From: CAWAVN01 sp963844315
Lineage (GTDB): Bacteria; Planctomycetota; Planctomycetia; Planctomycetales; Planctomycetaceae
DNA length: 64,000 nucleotides
Reading direction: 5' to 3'
Assembly (NCBI GenBank): GCA_963844315.1
Contig: CAWJOC010000023.1
Location: forward strand, 62,001-126,000
How positions within the stretch are numbered: the stretch's first letter is position 1; every line of letters begins with the position of its first letter. The notes beneath the pieces are model-generated. The model saw only the letters and a program-made list of their open reading frames with translations, was not told the origin of the DNA and ran no database searches. Shown in pieces: positions 15,554-26,329 of this stretch. A program made the translations under genes and the position numbers.

Positions 15554-16834
15554 ATGCGAGTGACTTTGGATTATGGCAAAACGGGTTTGGAGGCCAATCT
15601 GCCAGATGCGAATGTGGTTGGGCCATTGGAAATCCGCCGGGTCCAGCCCTTGGCCGATCCCGAAGCGGAACTCGTCCGGATGTTGGCTCAGCCGATTGGC
15701 ACGCCAAGCTTATTTCACCTGGCGAAGGGGAAGCAGTCGGCGTGCATTCTGATTTGCGACATCACCCGGCCTGTTCCCAATGAACTGCTTTTGACGGGCA
15801 TTCTGGAAACACTGGAACAAGCCGGTGTGCCCCGTGCCGGGATTCTGATCTTGATTGCAACGGGGCTTCATCGTCCCAACCAAGGGGACGAGTTGATTGA
15901 GCTTGTGGGGCCGGAGATTGCCCGCGAATACCGCATCGAAAACCACATTGGCAAGGACATGTTCTCGCATAAGTATTTGGGCCAATCGCCCCGTGATGTG
16001 CCGGTGTGGATTGATGAGCGTTATCTCAAGGCGGAACTCAAAATCGCCACCGGGCTGATTGAGCCGCACATGATGGCCGGTTACTCGGGCGGGCGAAAGC
16101 TGATTTGTCCCGGCATCGCGGGACTTGAGACCATCCGCGAATGGCACAGCCCGCGTTTTTTGGAACATCCCCGCGCGGACTGCGGACTTCTGGATGGCAA
16201 CCCCGTCCACGAAGAAAACACCGCCATCGCCCGCATGGCCGGTTGCGATTTTATCGTGAACGTCACCTTGGACAAGAATCGGCAAGTGACTTCCATCGTC
16301 GCGGGCGATATGGAGCAAGCCTTCGATGCGGGGGTGATCTTTGCCGAGCATGTTGTCCTGGCCGAGGTGCGGGAAGCCTGCGATATTGTGGTGACGAGCA
16401 GCGCGGGCTATCCCCTGGATACTACGTTCTATCAATCAGTGAAGGGCCTCACTGGCGTACTGCCCATCGTCAAACCGGGCGGGACGATCATCATCGCCGC
16501 GCGCATCAGCGAAGGCATCGGCAGCCGGGAGTTTCAAAAGCTTTTCGATGAGCACGAGAGCCTGGATGACTTCATGAAGCAGATCATCGACCCCGACTAT
16601 TTCGTGATGGACCAATGGCAATTGGAGGAACTGGCCAAGGTCCGCCGCAAGGCCGAGGTCATTTATGTGAGTGAAGGTCTTTCGAATGAAGCCTTTGAGC
16701 GGCTGTTCGTGGATTCCGCCCCGACCGTCGAAGCCGCCGTCGAAGCCGCATTGGCCAAACATGGTCCGCATGCGAAAATCGCCGTCGTGCCCAAAGGGCC
16801 GTATGTCTTGACGCAGCTTCAAGAAGTCCAATGA
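15554..16834 (+). CDS. larA: LarA-family nickel-dependent racemase
   Basis: 426 residues, the full length of the lactate racemase family. LarA uses a covalently bound nickel-pincer nucleotide to racemise alpha-hydroxy acids. Motifs seen are ICDITRPVPN near 70, the ATGLHRPNQGDEL histidine segment near 105, GLIEPHMMAGYSGGRKLICPG near 170-190 (with the His and the Lys expected to bind cofactor and substrate), and a late SSAGYPLD. Homologues act on lactate, malate, phenyllactate or sugar acids, so lactate is not certain. The larB, larC and larE genes for cofactor synthesis are not in this window. Confidence 0.85.
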   Translation: MRVTLDYGKTGLEANLPDANVVGPLEIRRVQPLADPEAELVRMLAQPIGTPSLFHLAKGKQSACILICDITRPVPNELLLTGILETLEQAGVPRAGILILIATGLHRPNQGDELIELVGPEIAREYRIENHIGKDMFSHKYLGQSPRDVPVWIDERYLKAELKIATGLIEPHMMAGYSGGRKLICPGIAGLETIREWHSPRFLEHPRADCGLLDGNPVHEENTAIARMAGCDFIVNVTLDKNRQVTSIVAGDMEQAFDAGVIFAEHVVLAEVREACDIVVTSSAGYPLDTTFYQSVKGLTGVLPIVKPGGTIIIAARISEGIGSREFQKLFDEHESLDDFMKQIIDPDYFVMDQWQLEELAKVRRKAEVIYVSEGLSNEAFERLFVDSAPTVEAAVEAALAKHGPHAKIAVVPKGPYVLTQLQEVQ

Positions 16835-16887
16835 TGAGCCGCAAGGATTGATATTCACTTTTCGCACCCTAGATGAGGAACCGCAGC

Positions 16888-18313
16888 ATGAGAAAGTTGG
16901 TTTGTGTGGGTCTGGCCCTTATGGCCGCCTGGTCTGTATTGGTCTCGGAAGCATCGGCGGAACTGAAACTCCCGGCGATGTTCACCGACGGGGCGGTCTT
17001 GCAGCAGGGCATGCCCGTGCCGGTCTGGGGTTGGGCGGATCCGGATGAGGAGGTCAAAGTCACGTTCGCGGGCCAGTCGAAAACCACCGCCGTCGACGCC
17101 AACGGAAAATGGTCCATCACCCTGGATAAGCTCAAGGCCAATAAAACGGGATCGGATCTCACCGTGAACGCCGGCGGGGAATCTCTCTCGGTGAAGGACG
17201 TGCTCGTGGGCGAAGTCTGGTTTTGCTCCGGGCAATCGAACATGGAATGGACGGTCTCGAACTCGGTTCAGCCGGAGCACATCAATGCCGACGAGTTGCC
17301 TTTGATCCGCCACATCAAAGTTCCCCACGTTCGCGCTTCGGAACCCGCCACCGACTTCATGGGCGAATGGAAAGTGTGCAACAAGGAGAACGTGCCCAAC
17401 TTCACGGCGGTGGGCTTTGCGTTTGCCTATCACATTCAGAAAAAACTGGATGTGCCCGTGGGCCTGATCGGCTGCAACTGGGGCGGCACGCGGATCGAGC
17501 CTTGGACCCCGCAAGTGGGTATCGAGAAAGTGGAAGAATTGAGCATGACAACGCTCAAGGACACCTCCACGATGTTTAACGGCATGGTCGCTGCCGTTCA
17601 GCCTTACGCCATTCGCGGAGCGCTGTGGTATCAAGGCGAATCCAACGGCGACGAAGGCGTAAGCTATTTTCACAAAATGCGGGCCATGGTCACGGGCTGG
17701 CGGGCCACCTGGAAACAGCGCGATTTTCCGTTCTACTTCGTGCAACTGGCGAATTTCCAAAAGCCCACCGACAACCCCGCGGGTGGCGACGGTTATGCCA
17801 ATCTGCGGGATGCCCAACTCAAGGCCATGAAAGAAATCCCCAACACCGGCATGGCCTGCATCATCGACATCGGCGAAGCCAACGACATTCATCCCAGAAA
17901 CAAATTCGACGTCGGCAATCGGCTCGCTCTTTTGGGCCTTGGCGAAGGATTACGGCGTCAAGGATCTGGACTACAGCGGCCCCATCTATAAGAGCATGAA
18001 AACCAACGGCGACAAGATTGAACTCACCTTCGACCACATCGGCGGCGGATTGATGGCCGCCAAGAAATCTTCGCCGCAAAGCATCGAGCCTCCCAAACCC
18101 GTGGAAACCCTGGAAGGCTTCGCCATCGCCAGGGCGGACAAGAAATGGCACTTTGCGCAAGCCAAAATCGAAGGCGACAAAGTCATCGTCTCTTCCCCGG
18201 AAGTCAAAGATCCCGTCGCCGTCAGATACGCATTTTCGATGAACCCCGACAAGGCCAATCTCTACAACAAAGAAGGCCTCCCAGCCAGCCCCTTCCGCAC
18301 GGATGGTTGGTAA
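16888..18313 (+). CDS. Sialate O-acetylesterase (SGNH/GDSL family), frame-broken
   Basis: About 475 residues with a signal peptide (RKLVCVGLALMAAWSVL...ASA). The ATG at 16888 is preferred to 16873 because a GAGGA site lies 8 nt before it. The enzyme removes O-acetyl groups from sialic acids or other glycans outside the cytoplasm. The catalytic serine lies in SGQSNMEW, the oxyanion block is LIGCNWGGT, and the Asp/His pair is in EANDIHPRNK. The frame breaks at the TTTT run 17930-17933; reading it as TTT gives RLALWALAKDYG and continues to the stop at 18313. It starts 53 bp after larA and may be cotranscribed. Confidence 0.85.
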
Positions 18314-18391
18314 GCGTCATTTCTAAGTCCGTAACATCGCGTGGAATAGATAACTTAGGTTCTGTTCGGTGAATCATTTTGGGAGTGAAAT

Positions 18392-18451
18392 TGGGAGGGC
18401 CACCTTCGATGTCCCTACTTAAAGCGGCTCGGCAGGAGCCTTGCCCTCCCA
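18392..18451. repeat. GGGAGGGC...GCCCTCCCA inverted repeat
   Basis: The ends TGGGAGGGC and GCCCTCCCA enclose CGGCTCGGCAGGAGC. The same family recurs at 33680-33779 and 50426-50508. The gap 18314-18528 contains only this element. Confidence 0.75.
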
Positions 18452-18528
18452 AATGCCATTCACCGGATAGTGTCTAGTCTGTGCCACGCTTTTTTTGGAT
18501 AGCTCTCGTTCACTGGGCAACTTCCCAA

Positions 18529-19482
18529 TTAACGAACCGTCAACACCTGGAGTTTCACCCCCTCGACCATGCGGTAAGCCGACAGCGTGACCCGATCCGC
18601 TTGACTTAGGTTGAACTTGGGCTTGATCGCTCGATAGGCTGCATTTGCTGCGGCAACTTTTGGGGTGAGATTAATGATGGCCTGAGTATGTTTTGCCCCA
18701 TCATTTTGGGCATTCGTAACGGCTTTTGCCAAGGTTGCCCTTTTCAGTTGTAGCCTTTTATTCCCTGCGGCAATCTGGGCATCCACATCGGCCAAGGCAG
18801 CGTTGTTTCTGTTAAGGTTAAGCGTGGCTTTCCTGAGACCAGCATTGGCGGCAAACAACTGCTCACTGAGATTATTCCAATTCTGGTAAGCGTTAGTAAG
18901 CGACGGGTTCGTGTCGATTTTCCAATCCAATTCATCGGGTTTTTCTTCGAAGACCATATAGATATCCGTCAAACCCAAGATTTCGGCCATTTGCGGGAAT
19001 GACCATTGGTTCGTCGAAGCGCCGGGCGGATTGGTGCCGTTCCACGTAACGCCGTTGATCTGCATTTGGACGTTCTCGAAGATCCATTTCCGGGATGTGG
19101 TGCCGGGAATTTTGTCCAAGCCACAAATCCGCTGCTCGTCGTAAGGTTCGCTCAGCACCTTTCCCAATTCGAGGGGACTCAAGGGGCCGATGGGCATTTT
19201 CAGGGCGTAAAAGCTTGGGGGCCGGCCGGCCACTTGAACTTTCAAAACCGCCTCGCGGAGCAGTCGTTGGTAATCGCGAGTCTCCTCTTTATGATTCTCC
19301 CATTGAAAAACCAGTTGCTGGTCTCTTATGTCAAATTCTGCGAGCTTCTGCTCTTTGGGCAAATACTTGTTGCCGACGCGCTCCTGTGTGTGATAAATCG
19401 CCTCAATCCTCGGGGACTCGTCAGGTTGTTTAAAGGAAAGCTTTTCGGAGAGAGTGTTAAATCCCAGAAGCCTCAACGTCAC
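18529..19482 (-). CDS. Unknown protein after the kinase, possibly its C-terminal part
   Basis: 317 residues with no recognised family. The first 170 residues are strand-rich (LVFQWENHKEE, KWIFENVQMQ, IYMVFEE). Residues 200-290 are a probable coiled coil (AALADVDAQIAAGNKRLQ...KRATLAKAV). The GTG start overlaps the stop of the kinase gene by 4 bp. Joining the two frames would read FAQGV-TLRLLGF without a visible seam, so this may be one polypeptide broken by an indel, its extracytoplasmic end following the Ig-like domains. Both readings are kept open. Confidence 0.55.
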   Translation of the reverse strand: MTLRLLGFNTLSEKLSFKQPDESPRIEAIYHTQERVGNKYLPKEQKLAEFDIRDQQLVFQWENHKEETRDYQRLLREAVLKVQVAGRPPSFYALKMPIGPLSPLELGKVLSEPYDEQRICGLDKIPGTTSRKWIFENVQMQINGVTWNGTNPPGASTNQWSFPQMAEILGLTDIYMVFEEKPDELDWKIDTNPSLTNAYQNWNNLSEQLFAANAGLRKATLNLNRNNAALADVDAQIAAGNKRLQLKRATLAKAVTNAQNDGAKHTQAIINLTPKVAAANAAYRAIKPKFNLSQADRVTLSAYRMVEGVKLQVLTVR

Positions 19483-21706
19483 ACGCCCTGCGCAAACGCC
19501 GGATTTTTTAGCAGCACCAATTCTTGACGAGGAACAGTGGGCGAGGGGAGATCCTCAAGATCCCAATAAGCCGTCGGCGAGAGGCTTTCCACTTCAATTT
19601 GAAAATGCACCACGCCCCGCAGGGAGGAGTTCGTCGCCACGGCGACTTCGACTGTGACGTTATGCACGGTACCGGCGCTGCCCGTGGGTGCGGTCCATTG
19701 GAACTCGCCTGACTGGGCATCGACTTGGCTGCCAATCGGAGCAGGCTCTTTGAAGCGATAGCTCAGTTTTGCTGGCTGTTGCCCAAGAATTGTGGCCAGG
19801 ATGGGCAGTTTGAGAGTGCGTTGCTCCTCTATAGTTTGTCTCGGGATCTCCTCAATTTCGATGCTTGTGAAATGGAGTCGGATTTCCGTCTCAGTGTATT
19901 TTGGAAGAGTGCCGTCATCGGTCACGCGAACCAGCACTTTGTGCGTGCCAGTCAAACTGGCGGTGGAATTCCCATCCCAAGATAAAACGCCCGTTTCGGA
20001 GTCCAAGGACAACCCGCGTGGGGGAGTGCCCCCTAGAGAAAATGTCAGTTGGTTGGGTGGCAAATCGAAATCAACCGCATTCAACAACAACTTTAGGCCA
20101 GACTTTGGATTCACATCCAAGCTGTGTTGCCCGATCAGCGCCGGTGGTGTGTTGACCTCGACCACGGTGAAATCGAGGGAGACTCGTCTTTTGACCTCGC
20201 CCGTCTCGTCTGCGGCGATCAGGACGACGTTGTAATTGTCCCCGCCTTGCTCTTCGGTGGGAATCCACGAAAAGTGACCGGTTTCTTCGTCGAGTTTCAT
20301 TTGATCGGGCGGCGGATTCTCAAAGCGATAGGAAATCAGAGCCTCGGGGGCGGCGTTTTGAGGAGTTCCCAATGTCAGCGAGAACCCCTTGCCCTCGTCA
20401 ACTTCGAATTGCTTGAACTCGAGGTGAGGGGCTTGCGGGTTGTCTGAGGTTTGCCCGTCGGCGAGTTGCGCGTTTCCCGGTGGTGGATCCTCCGCTTTGG
20501 GTTCGGGCGTGGGATCTTGCAGCATCCACATGATGAGCAAAGTGGCCAAGACGCTGAAAACCGCGCCGATGCCAATCCCAACACCCAGCTTCCAAAAGCT
20601 GACTTTAGTCGGTGCGGGATCCTGCGATGTCTTGCGGGATGATTGGGGGATTCTCGGTGGAGCCTCGTTAGGCCGGGGTTTCGATTTGGGACCGGGGAAG
20701 GTTTGGCGGTTCGATGCCGCCTTGGAATCGGATGTCGTCGGGACAGGCGGTTTCGGGAAATGGGTTTGCGTCTCTTCCCGGTGGGAACTTCGTGTCGTTT
20801 TTTGAGAGGCGTCGGCTTGGTGTTCAGTTCTGGGAGCGGGAAAATAGGGCCGCTTAGGAGTAGTGCGCTCTCCACCAGAAGCGCCGCCAACTCGGAACAC
20901 GAGGAAAACCGGTCGCTGGGATTTTTCTCCAAGGCTTTGGCAATTACGTTGGCCACGGCGGAAGGGATTTCCGGATTGACTTCATTCAAGGGGCGCGGAA
21001 CATCCGAGATGTGCTTCACCAGGACCGCCCCGGTGGCGGCATCGTCGAAGGGGGCCTGCCCGGACAGACATTCATAGATGGCGGTGGCCAAGGCATATTG
21101 GTCCGCCCGCCCATCGATGTCCCGGCCCATAATAAGTTCCGGCGCCATATACGCCGGGGTCCCCAGCAACATGCCCGTGCCTGTGAGTTTTGTGCCGTGT
21201 TGGTTTTCGACGGCTTTTGCGATGCCAAAATCGCTCAGAAAGGCGTTGCCCTGCCCATCAAACAAGATGTTGGCGGGTTTCACATCGCGATGCACGTAGC
21301 CATGGGCGTGAATATAGTCCAATGCCGATGCAATCGCGGGGGCCCATTTACTGATGTTCAGAAACGAAAGCCGGCCTCCAAAGGCTTGGCGACAAGCATC
21401 CAGATCGCCTCCCTTGAGGTATTCCATCACCAGGAAAGGCCATCCATCCCGCTCGCCCACCTGCATGACGCGGACGATATGAGGATGCGAAAGCTGCAGC
21501 AGGGCTTGGCTTTCTTTGGCAAACCGCTTAATCGCGGCTGCATCAAAAACTCCCTGCTTGGGAACCTTGATCACCACCTCGGAATCACTGGCGGAATCGA
21601 AGCCCCGGTAAACGATCGCCATCCCGCCTTCCCCGAGCTGTTCCTCCAATTGAAAGCGACCGTTTTCCAACGAGCACCCGGCCCAGGATGTGTTGATGAG
21701 CGTCAC
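19479..21706 (-). CDS. Ser/Thr protein kinase with membrane anchor and extracytoplasmic Ig-like repeats, frame-broken
   Basis: The N-terminal 275 residues are a Hanks-type kinase: glycine loop GEGGMAIVY (25-33), Lys47, catalytic HRDVKPAN (139-146), DFG (159-161) and GTPAYMAPE (182-190), with all key residues present. A Pro/Ser/Thr-rich linker follows, then a transmembrane helix (GIGIGAVFSVLATLLIMWM), then at least three putative Ig/cadherin-like repeats with FENPPPDQMKLDEETGHFSW and SLDSETGVLSWDG patterns. The frame changes near 20866-20876, just after ELAALLVE. The architecture fits a receptor kinase sensing outside signals, common in planctomycetes. The gene is divergent from nothing obvious; der follows upstream on the same strand. 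Confidence 0.8.
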
Positions 21707-21825
21707 GACATGGCCCTTTCAGTGATCTCATTGCCAGATCATATCTGAAAAGATTTTCACATGGCTGCCCGCACAGATCAAGAAGGATAGAGCCATATTT
21801 TCTCTTTTGGCGGAAGTTCGCTTAC

Positions 21826-23265
21826 TTAAGCATCGAGCGGACCTCGAAACGCCGAGTCCACGGCACGAACCAACCATTTCCGCGTAGACTCAATCCTTGG
21901 CGTCCGTTCCCGCGAGGGATTCTTTTTCCTCTTGTGCCGGTCGCGGAAGTAGAGTTTGATGGGGACTTCGTGGAAGGGCAATTGCTCGCGGAAGACGCCT
22001 AACAGAAACCGCTTCCAGGATTCATCGAACAGCGTGGCATCGTTGCACTTTAGGACGATGGTCGGCGGGGCGGTGGCGACTTGCACGGCGAACAGGATTT
22101 TGGGCCGGCGGTTTTTGCGGTGCGGCGGGGCGTTGACCTCCAAGGCCGCCCGCACGATTTTATTGAGTTGCGAAGTCGGAACCCTGAGGCGGGCTTGCTT
22201 ATAAATGGATTGGGCCAGATTCACCACCTTGCGGATGTTTTTGCTGTCCTTCGCGGTGACGAAGGCCACTGGAACGTATCTGAGGGAATTGAAGCTCTTG
22301 AAAAGATACTCGGTCCATTTCTCGGTGGTCATCCCGCCTTCCAGGGCCAGATCCCATTTGTTGACCACGAACACGCAGGGCTTGTGGTGCTCTTGGATTT
22401 CCTCCACCAGCTGCTTGTCCACTTTGGAAATGGTTTCGGTGGCGTCGAAGAACATGAACACAACATCCGCCCGGCGGATGCTTTTCTTGGCGCGGACCAA
22501 TCCGTAAAACTCAACATCGCTCGCCAGGCTTTTGCGTTTTCTGACGCCCGGCGTGTCGATGGCGACCAGCGATTTGCCATCCACGTCAAAGCGGACATCG
22601 ACCGAATCCCGAGTCGTCCCGGCGACCTCGCTGACGATCACCCGTTCTTCCTCCGCCAGGGCATTGATGAAGGTGCTCTTGCCGGCGTTCCGGCGGCCCA
22701 CGATGGCCAGCTTTAATTCCGGATCGGCTTCCAGTTCCTGCCCTTCTTGGGCTTCAGTGTCTTCCGCTGGCGGGAGGGCTTTCAAGACGGCTTCCATCAA
22801 TTCCTTGCGGTTGCGGTTGCCTTTGACGCTGGTGATGACCACGGGGGCATCGGTCAGTTTATGGAACTCGAAAATCTCGGCATCGGTCTTGGTGGAATCG
22901 CACTTGTTGATGACCAAGAGCTTGGGCTTTTCCAATGACCGCAGCCGATCTCCCACCACGGTATCGAGCGCGGTCACCCCGGCTTGCCCATCCACGACGA
23001 ATAGCAGAAGATCGGCTTCATCAATGCCGATTTCGATTTGCCGTTCGATGTCTTCTGTGAGATTGTCCACATCTTCGATGCCCATCCCGCCGGTATCGAC
23101 CAGTTCGAAATAGCGGTCGCCCTCGTGCAGAAGATGGGCCACGCGGTCGCGGGTCACGCCGGCGGTGGGGTCCACCACGGAAATGGTTTTGCGGGCCAGC
23201 CAATTGAGCAACGAACTCTTGCCCACGTTGGGCCGGCCCACGATCACAACTTTCGGAACAGCCAT
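21826..23265 (-). CDS. der: GTPase Der (EngA), ribosome assembly
   Basis: 479 residues, intact. Der has two tandem GTPase domains and a KH-like C-terminus and helps 50S subunit maturation. The first domain has GRPNVGKSS (10-18), a TRDR switch and DTGG; the second has GRRNAGKST near 190, TTRDS, DTPG and NKWD. The C-terminal KH-like part contains PKILFAVQ and PPTIVLKCND, then a basic tail (RDRHKRKKNP). The first-domain NKCD motif differs from the usual NKxD only in the variable position. It lies 119 bp upstream of the kinase gene, on the same strand. Confidence 0.95.
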   Translation of the reverse strand: MAVPKVVIVGRPNVGKSSLLNWLARKTISVVDPTAGVTRDRVAHLLHEGDRYFELVDTGGMGIEDVDNLTEDIERQIEIGIDEADLLLFVVDGQAGVTALDTVVGDRLRSLEKPKLLVINKCDSTKTDAEIFEFHKLTDAPVVITSVKGNRNRKELMEAVLKALPPAEDTEAQEGQELEADPELKLAIVGRRNAGKSTFINALAEEERVIVSEVAGTTRDSVDVRFDVDGKSLVAIDTPGVRKRKSLASDVEFYGLVRAKKSIRRADVVFMFFDATETISKVDKQLVEEIQEHHKPCVFVVNKWDLALEGGMTTEKWTEYLFKSFNSLRYVPVAFVTAKDSKNIRKVVNLAQSIYKQARLRVPTSQLNKIVRAALEVNAPPHRKNRRPKILFAVQVATAPPTIVLKCNDATLFDESWKRFLLGVFREQLPFHEVPIKLYFRDRHKRKKNPSRERTPRIESTRKWLVRAVDSAFRGPLDA

Positions 23266-23483
23266 TGTCTTAAACTTTCTTGGGAAACAATTTTGCTACC
23301 GTAAGTGTAGCGGGAACCCCCCAATCAAGAAACCGGCGGGATCTCTTGTGGCAGGGATTTTCGCCAGGAACCCGCTCTTTTTGCCCAAAATCAAATCCTC
23401 ACTACTGTTCACAATGGCTGAGTCCGTTTAGAATGGCCGATTAGCAACTAAGACTCTTGGCCTCCCCCGTTTGGAACAAGCTC

Positions 23484-26282
23484 ATGACGGAAATCCACAT
23501 CCCTTGCCCGGCTTGCGAGACGCGGATTCGGTTCAAAGATGGATTGCCGAATCGCGATTCAATCGATTGCCCGCAGTGCGGAGAAGAGATTGAACTGAGA
23601 CGGACCACCCGTCCCAGCCGCCCGGCATCGAGACGGGATGATGGCGATTCGAACCGACGCCGATCTGATCCGCCGCGCCACCCGGTTCGTGAAGTCCGTC
23701 CGGTATCCGCTCCGCGCCAAGCCAGTGCCGCACCAAAGCGCTATCCTGCGGGACGTGGCTCCTCGGCATCGAAAGGCAGTTCGGCGGGGCTTTGGTTCGG
23801 TTTGATCGGCGGCAGCGTCGGACTTTTGGGTTTGATCCTCGGTGTAATCTTCTTCGTAAACTCCGATAAGTCAGACGATTCCCCCGCGTCAAATCCGACC
23901 CTGCAAGTGACGTGGCGGACAAAGGAACCACACCACCTTCAGCCAACACGAATCCCGCCCAGCAATTGATGGCGAATTTGCTTCCCGGCGCGGCAATCCC
24001 GAATGTGCCCACTTCAAACGCCCCGGCTCAACAGGCGGTGCCCTTATCGAACGGCGGCGCTCCGGCACCCACCTTACAACCTGGTCCCGACGGGGTGATT
24101 CCAGCACCCACGGGAAAGGATAACACAAACCCGGCCAATTCCAATCACCTGAAATACGGCTGGAAAGCCAATCCGGACTTCGCCTACCGCACCACGATCC
24201 GGGCGGAGATTGGCGATGAAATCCAAAACATCAACGGACTTTCCACATATAAAGTCCTCGGACAGGATCCGGCCTTGGCCCAACTGATTGAAGAGGAAGA
24301 AGTCGAAAAGGGCTTGGCAACGGGGACCGGCTTTGTCGTGCATCCCGACGGCTATCTGATGACGTGCGCCCACGTGATTGAAGGCGGAGCGAAGATCGAA
24401 GTGGAATTGGGCGAAAGGACGTATTTGGCCCGGGTTGTCGAGACCAACTCGAAACGGGATTTGGCCCTGATCCAGATCGCCGCCCGCAATTTGCCGGTGT
24501 TGCCCTTGGCGGATTCCGCGAAAATCGAACTCGCCCAACATGTGCGGCTGGTGGGCTTTCCATTGTCCAATGTCCTGGGATCGAGCGTGAAGGTCACGCA
24601 GGGCAGCGTGGCGGGCTTCATCGAAAAAAAGAACGGTCGCATGATCCAGGTCGATGCCAGCATGAATCCGGGCAACAGCGGAGGCCCGTTGGTCAATGAT
24701 CGCGGCGAAGCGATTGGCGTGGCGAGCGCCGGTTATTTCGGCTCCGACATCGCGGAAGTCGGGCTGGCGATTCCCACCAACGACGTGGCCCTGTTGATGC
24801 GGAAAAACTCCGTCAACCCGACAAGCGGCGGTGCGGGCAAAACCCTGGATGGACCAGAACTCGCCAAACGGGTGACGCCCTCAGTCGCGTATTTGAAAGT
24901 CACGATGGGTTCTACTCCCAAAGAAAGCCTGGCGCTGAAACACTTCAGCACTTTCACCACCACCTCGCAAAGTCGGGATGGCCGCCCTTCCGTCGGCGGC
25001 GTTAACCTTCCCAAATCCGATAGCGGCAAACTTCTGGTGAATGACGCCGGTCAAGTCCTGCACGCGGATGGCGTCAATCAGGTGCTGCCTTACGGGTTGG
25101 GTTCACTTTCGCTGCTCGCCATCGAACCCGTCTCACCCGATGGCGAAGACACCTGGGGCACTCAGCGGATCACCACCATCACCCAGGTCCAAAGGCCGGA
25201 ATCCCGCTACGATCCCTTTTCCCGGTTTGGCGGAGGACCTCCCCGATTTGGACGGCCGCGCGGGTTTCCGGGGTCTCCGTTTTCGCAGGGCGGTTCTTCG
25301 GAAACCAAGAAGGTCCATTTGTGCGCTTGAAATTTCCGGGTATGAACTCGGGGAGGCCACTCCGGAGTTGCAGATCATCAAGAAAACCTACGAGTTTCAA
25401 ACCATTGATGATAAAGACAAGCCCTATTTCCGATTGACGGGGACGGGCAACATTAGTTTTAGCCGCACGCGGTCATTGCCTGAGCATCTCCATTTTGAGT
25501 TGCAATTGCAGATTCGCTCGGACGATGGCAGCGTGGTCCGGGTTCCCATCGATGTGATTTCGAACCGCCTGACGGATGCGGAACTGGCCGAGTTCAATCA
25601 AAAGGCCGCCAATTCATCCCGGACAACCCAGACGCCGCCCAAGGCCAATTCGCTACCCCAAGCCACTCGCCCCGCGCTGGCGAACCCCAATCCGCAACCG
25701 GCCGGGGAAATCCTGGACCAACACCTGGCGACCATTCGCAATCCCGAAGCCAATTTCTCGCAGAGATACATCGCGTTGAGTGCGATCGCGAGAATGGCTC
25801 CGGAAGACAAGCGCCGCAAAGACGTTCTCGACGTGGTGGAGCCATTGCTCAAGGACTCGAACCCGTCAATTCAGACGACTTCCATCAAGCTGTTTGGCGT
25901 TTGGGGCACGGAAGACCGGGCGAGCGTGCTCATCGAAATGGCGGGCGGGTTCTCGCAATCCCATCGCTGGGATGCCATGCGGGCACTGGGAACCATTGGC
26001 GGGAAAAAATCCGCGGAAGCGGTCGTCAAGCGGCTGACGGACGAGACCGACAGGCTCACGGCGGCCCGCGCTCTCAAAGAGATGGGCAGCGTCGCGGAAG
26101 AGCCGGTTTTGAAACTCGTCGACCATCCCGAAGAGCAGGTCCGCTACAACGTGTACCAGATTCTCGGCAAAGTCGGCGGTCCCAAAAGCGAAGCCGCTCT
26201 CAAAACCAAAGCCGAAACCGAACCAAACGGTTTCAATCGGGCCGCCGCCGGTTCTGCACTTCGGGAACTGCAAAAACGCTGA
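23484..26282 (+). CDS. Zinc-ribbon, trypsin-like protease and HEAT-repeat membrane protein, frame-broken twice
   Basis: Reads as one protein of about 930 residues when two breaks are bridged. From the ATG at 23484: a zinc ribbon CPAC...CPQC (residues 7-35), an Arg/Pro-rich linker and a transmembrane helix (LIGGSVGLLGLILGVIFFV). After a break at the C-run 23881-23885 comes an HtrA-type protease: His in MTCAHVIEGG, Asp in KRDLALI and Ser in NPGNSGGPL, with no PDZ seen. After a second break near 25310-25325 come a strand-rich region and HEAT-like repeats (AVVKRLTDETDRLTAARAL, PVLKLVDHPEEQVRYNVYQ). A cytoplasmic zinc ribbon with an exported protease is plausible, but the role is unknown. Confidence 0.75.
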
Positions 26283-26329
26283 CCCCAAAATCTTCCCGCT
26301 TGGGTTATTTGACACCGAAACGTCCCAGG

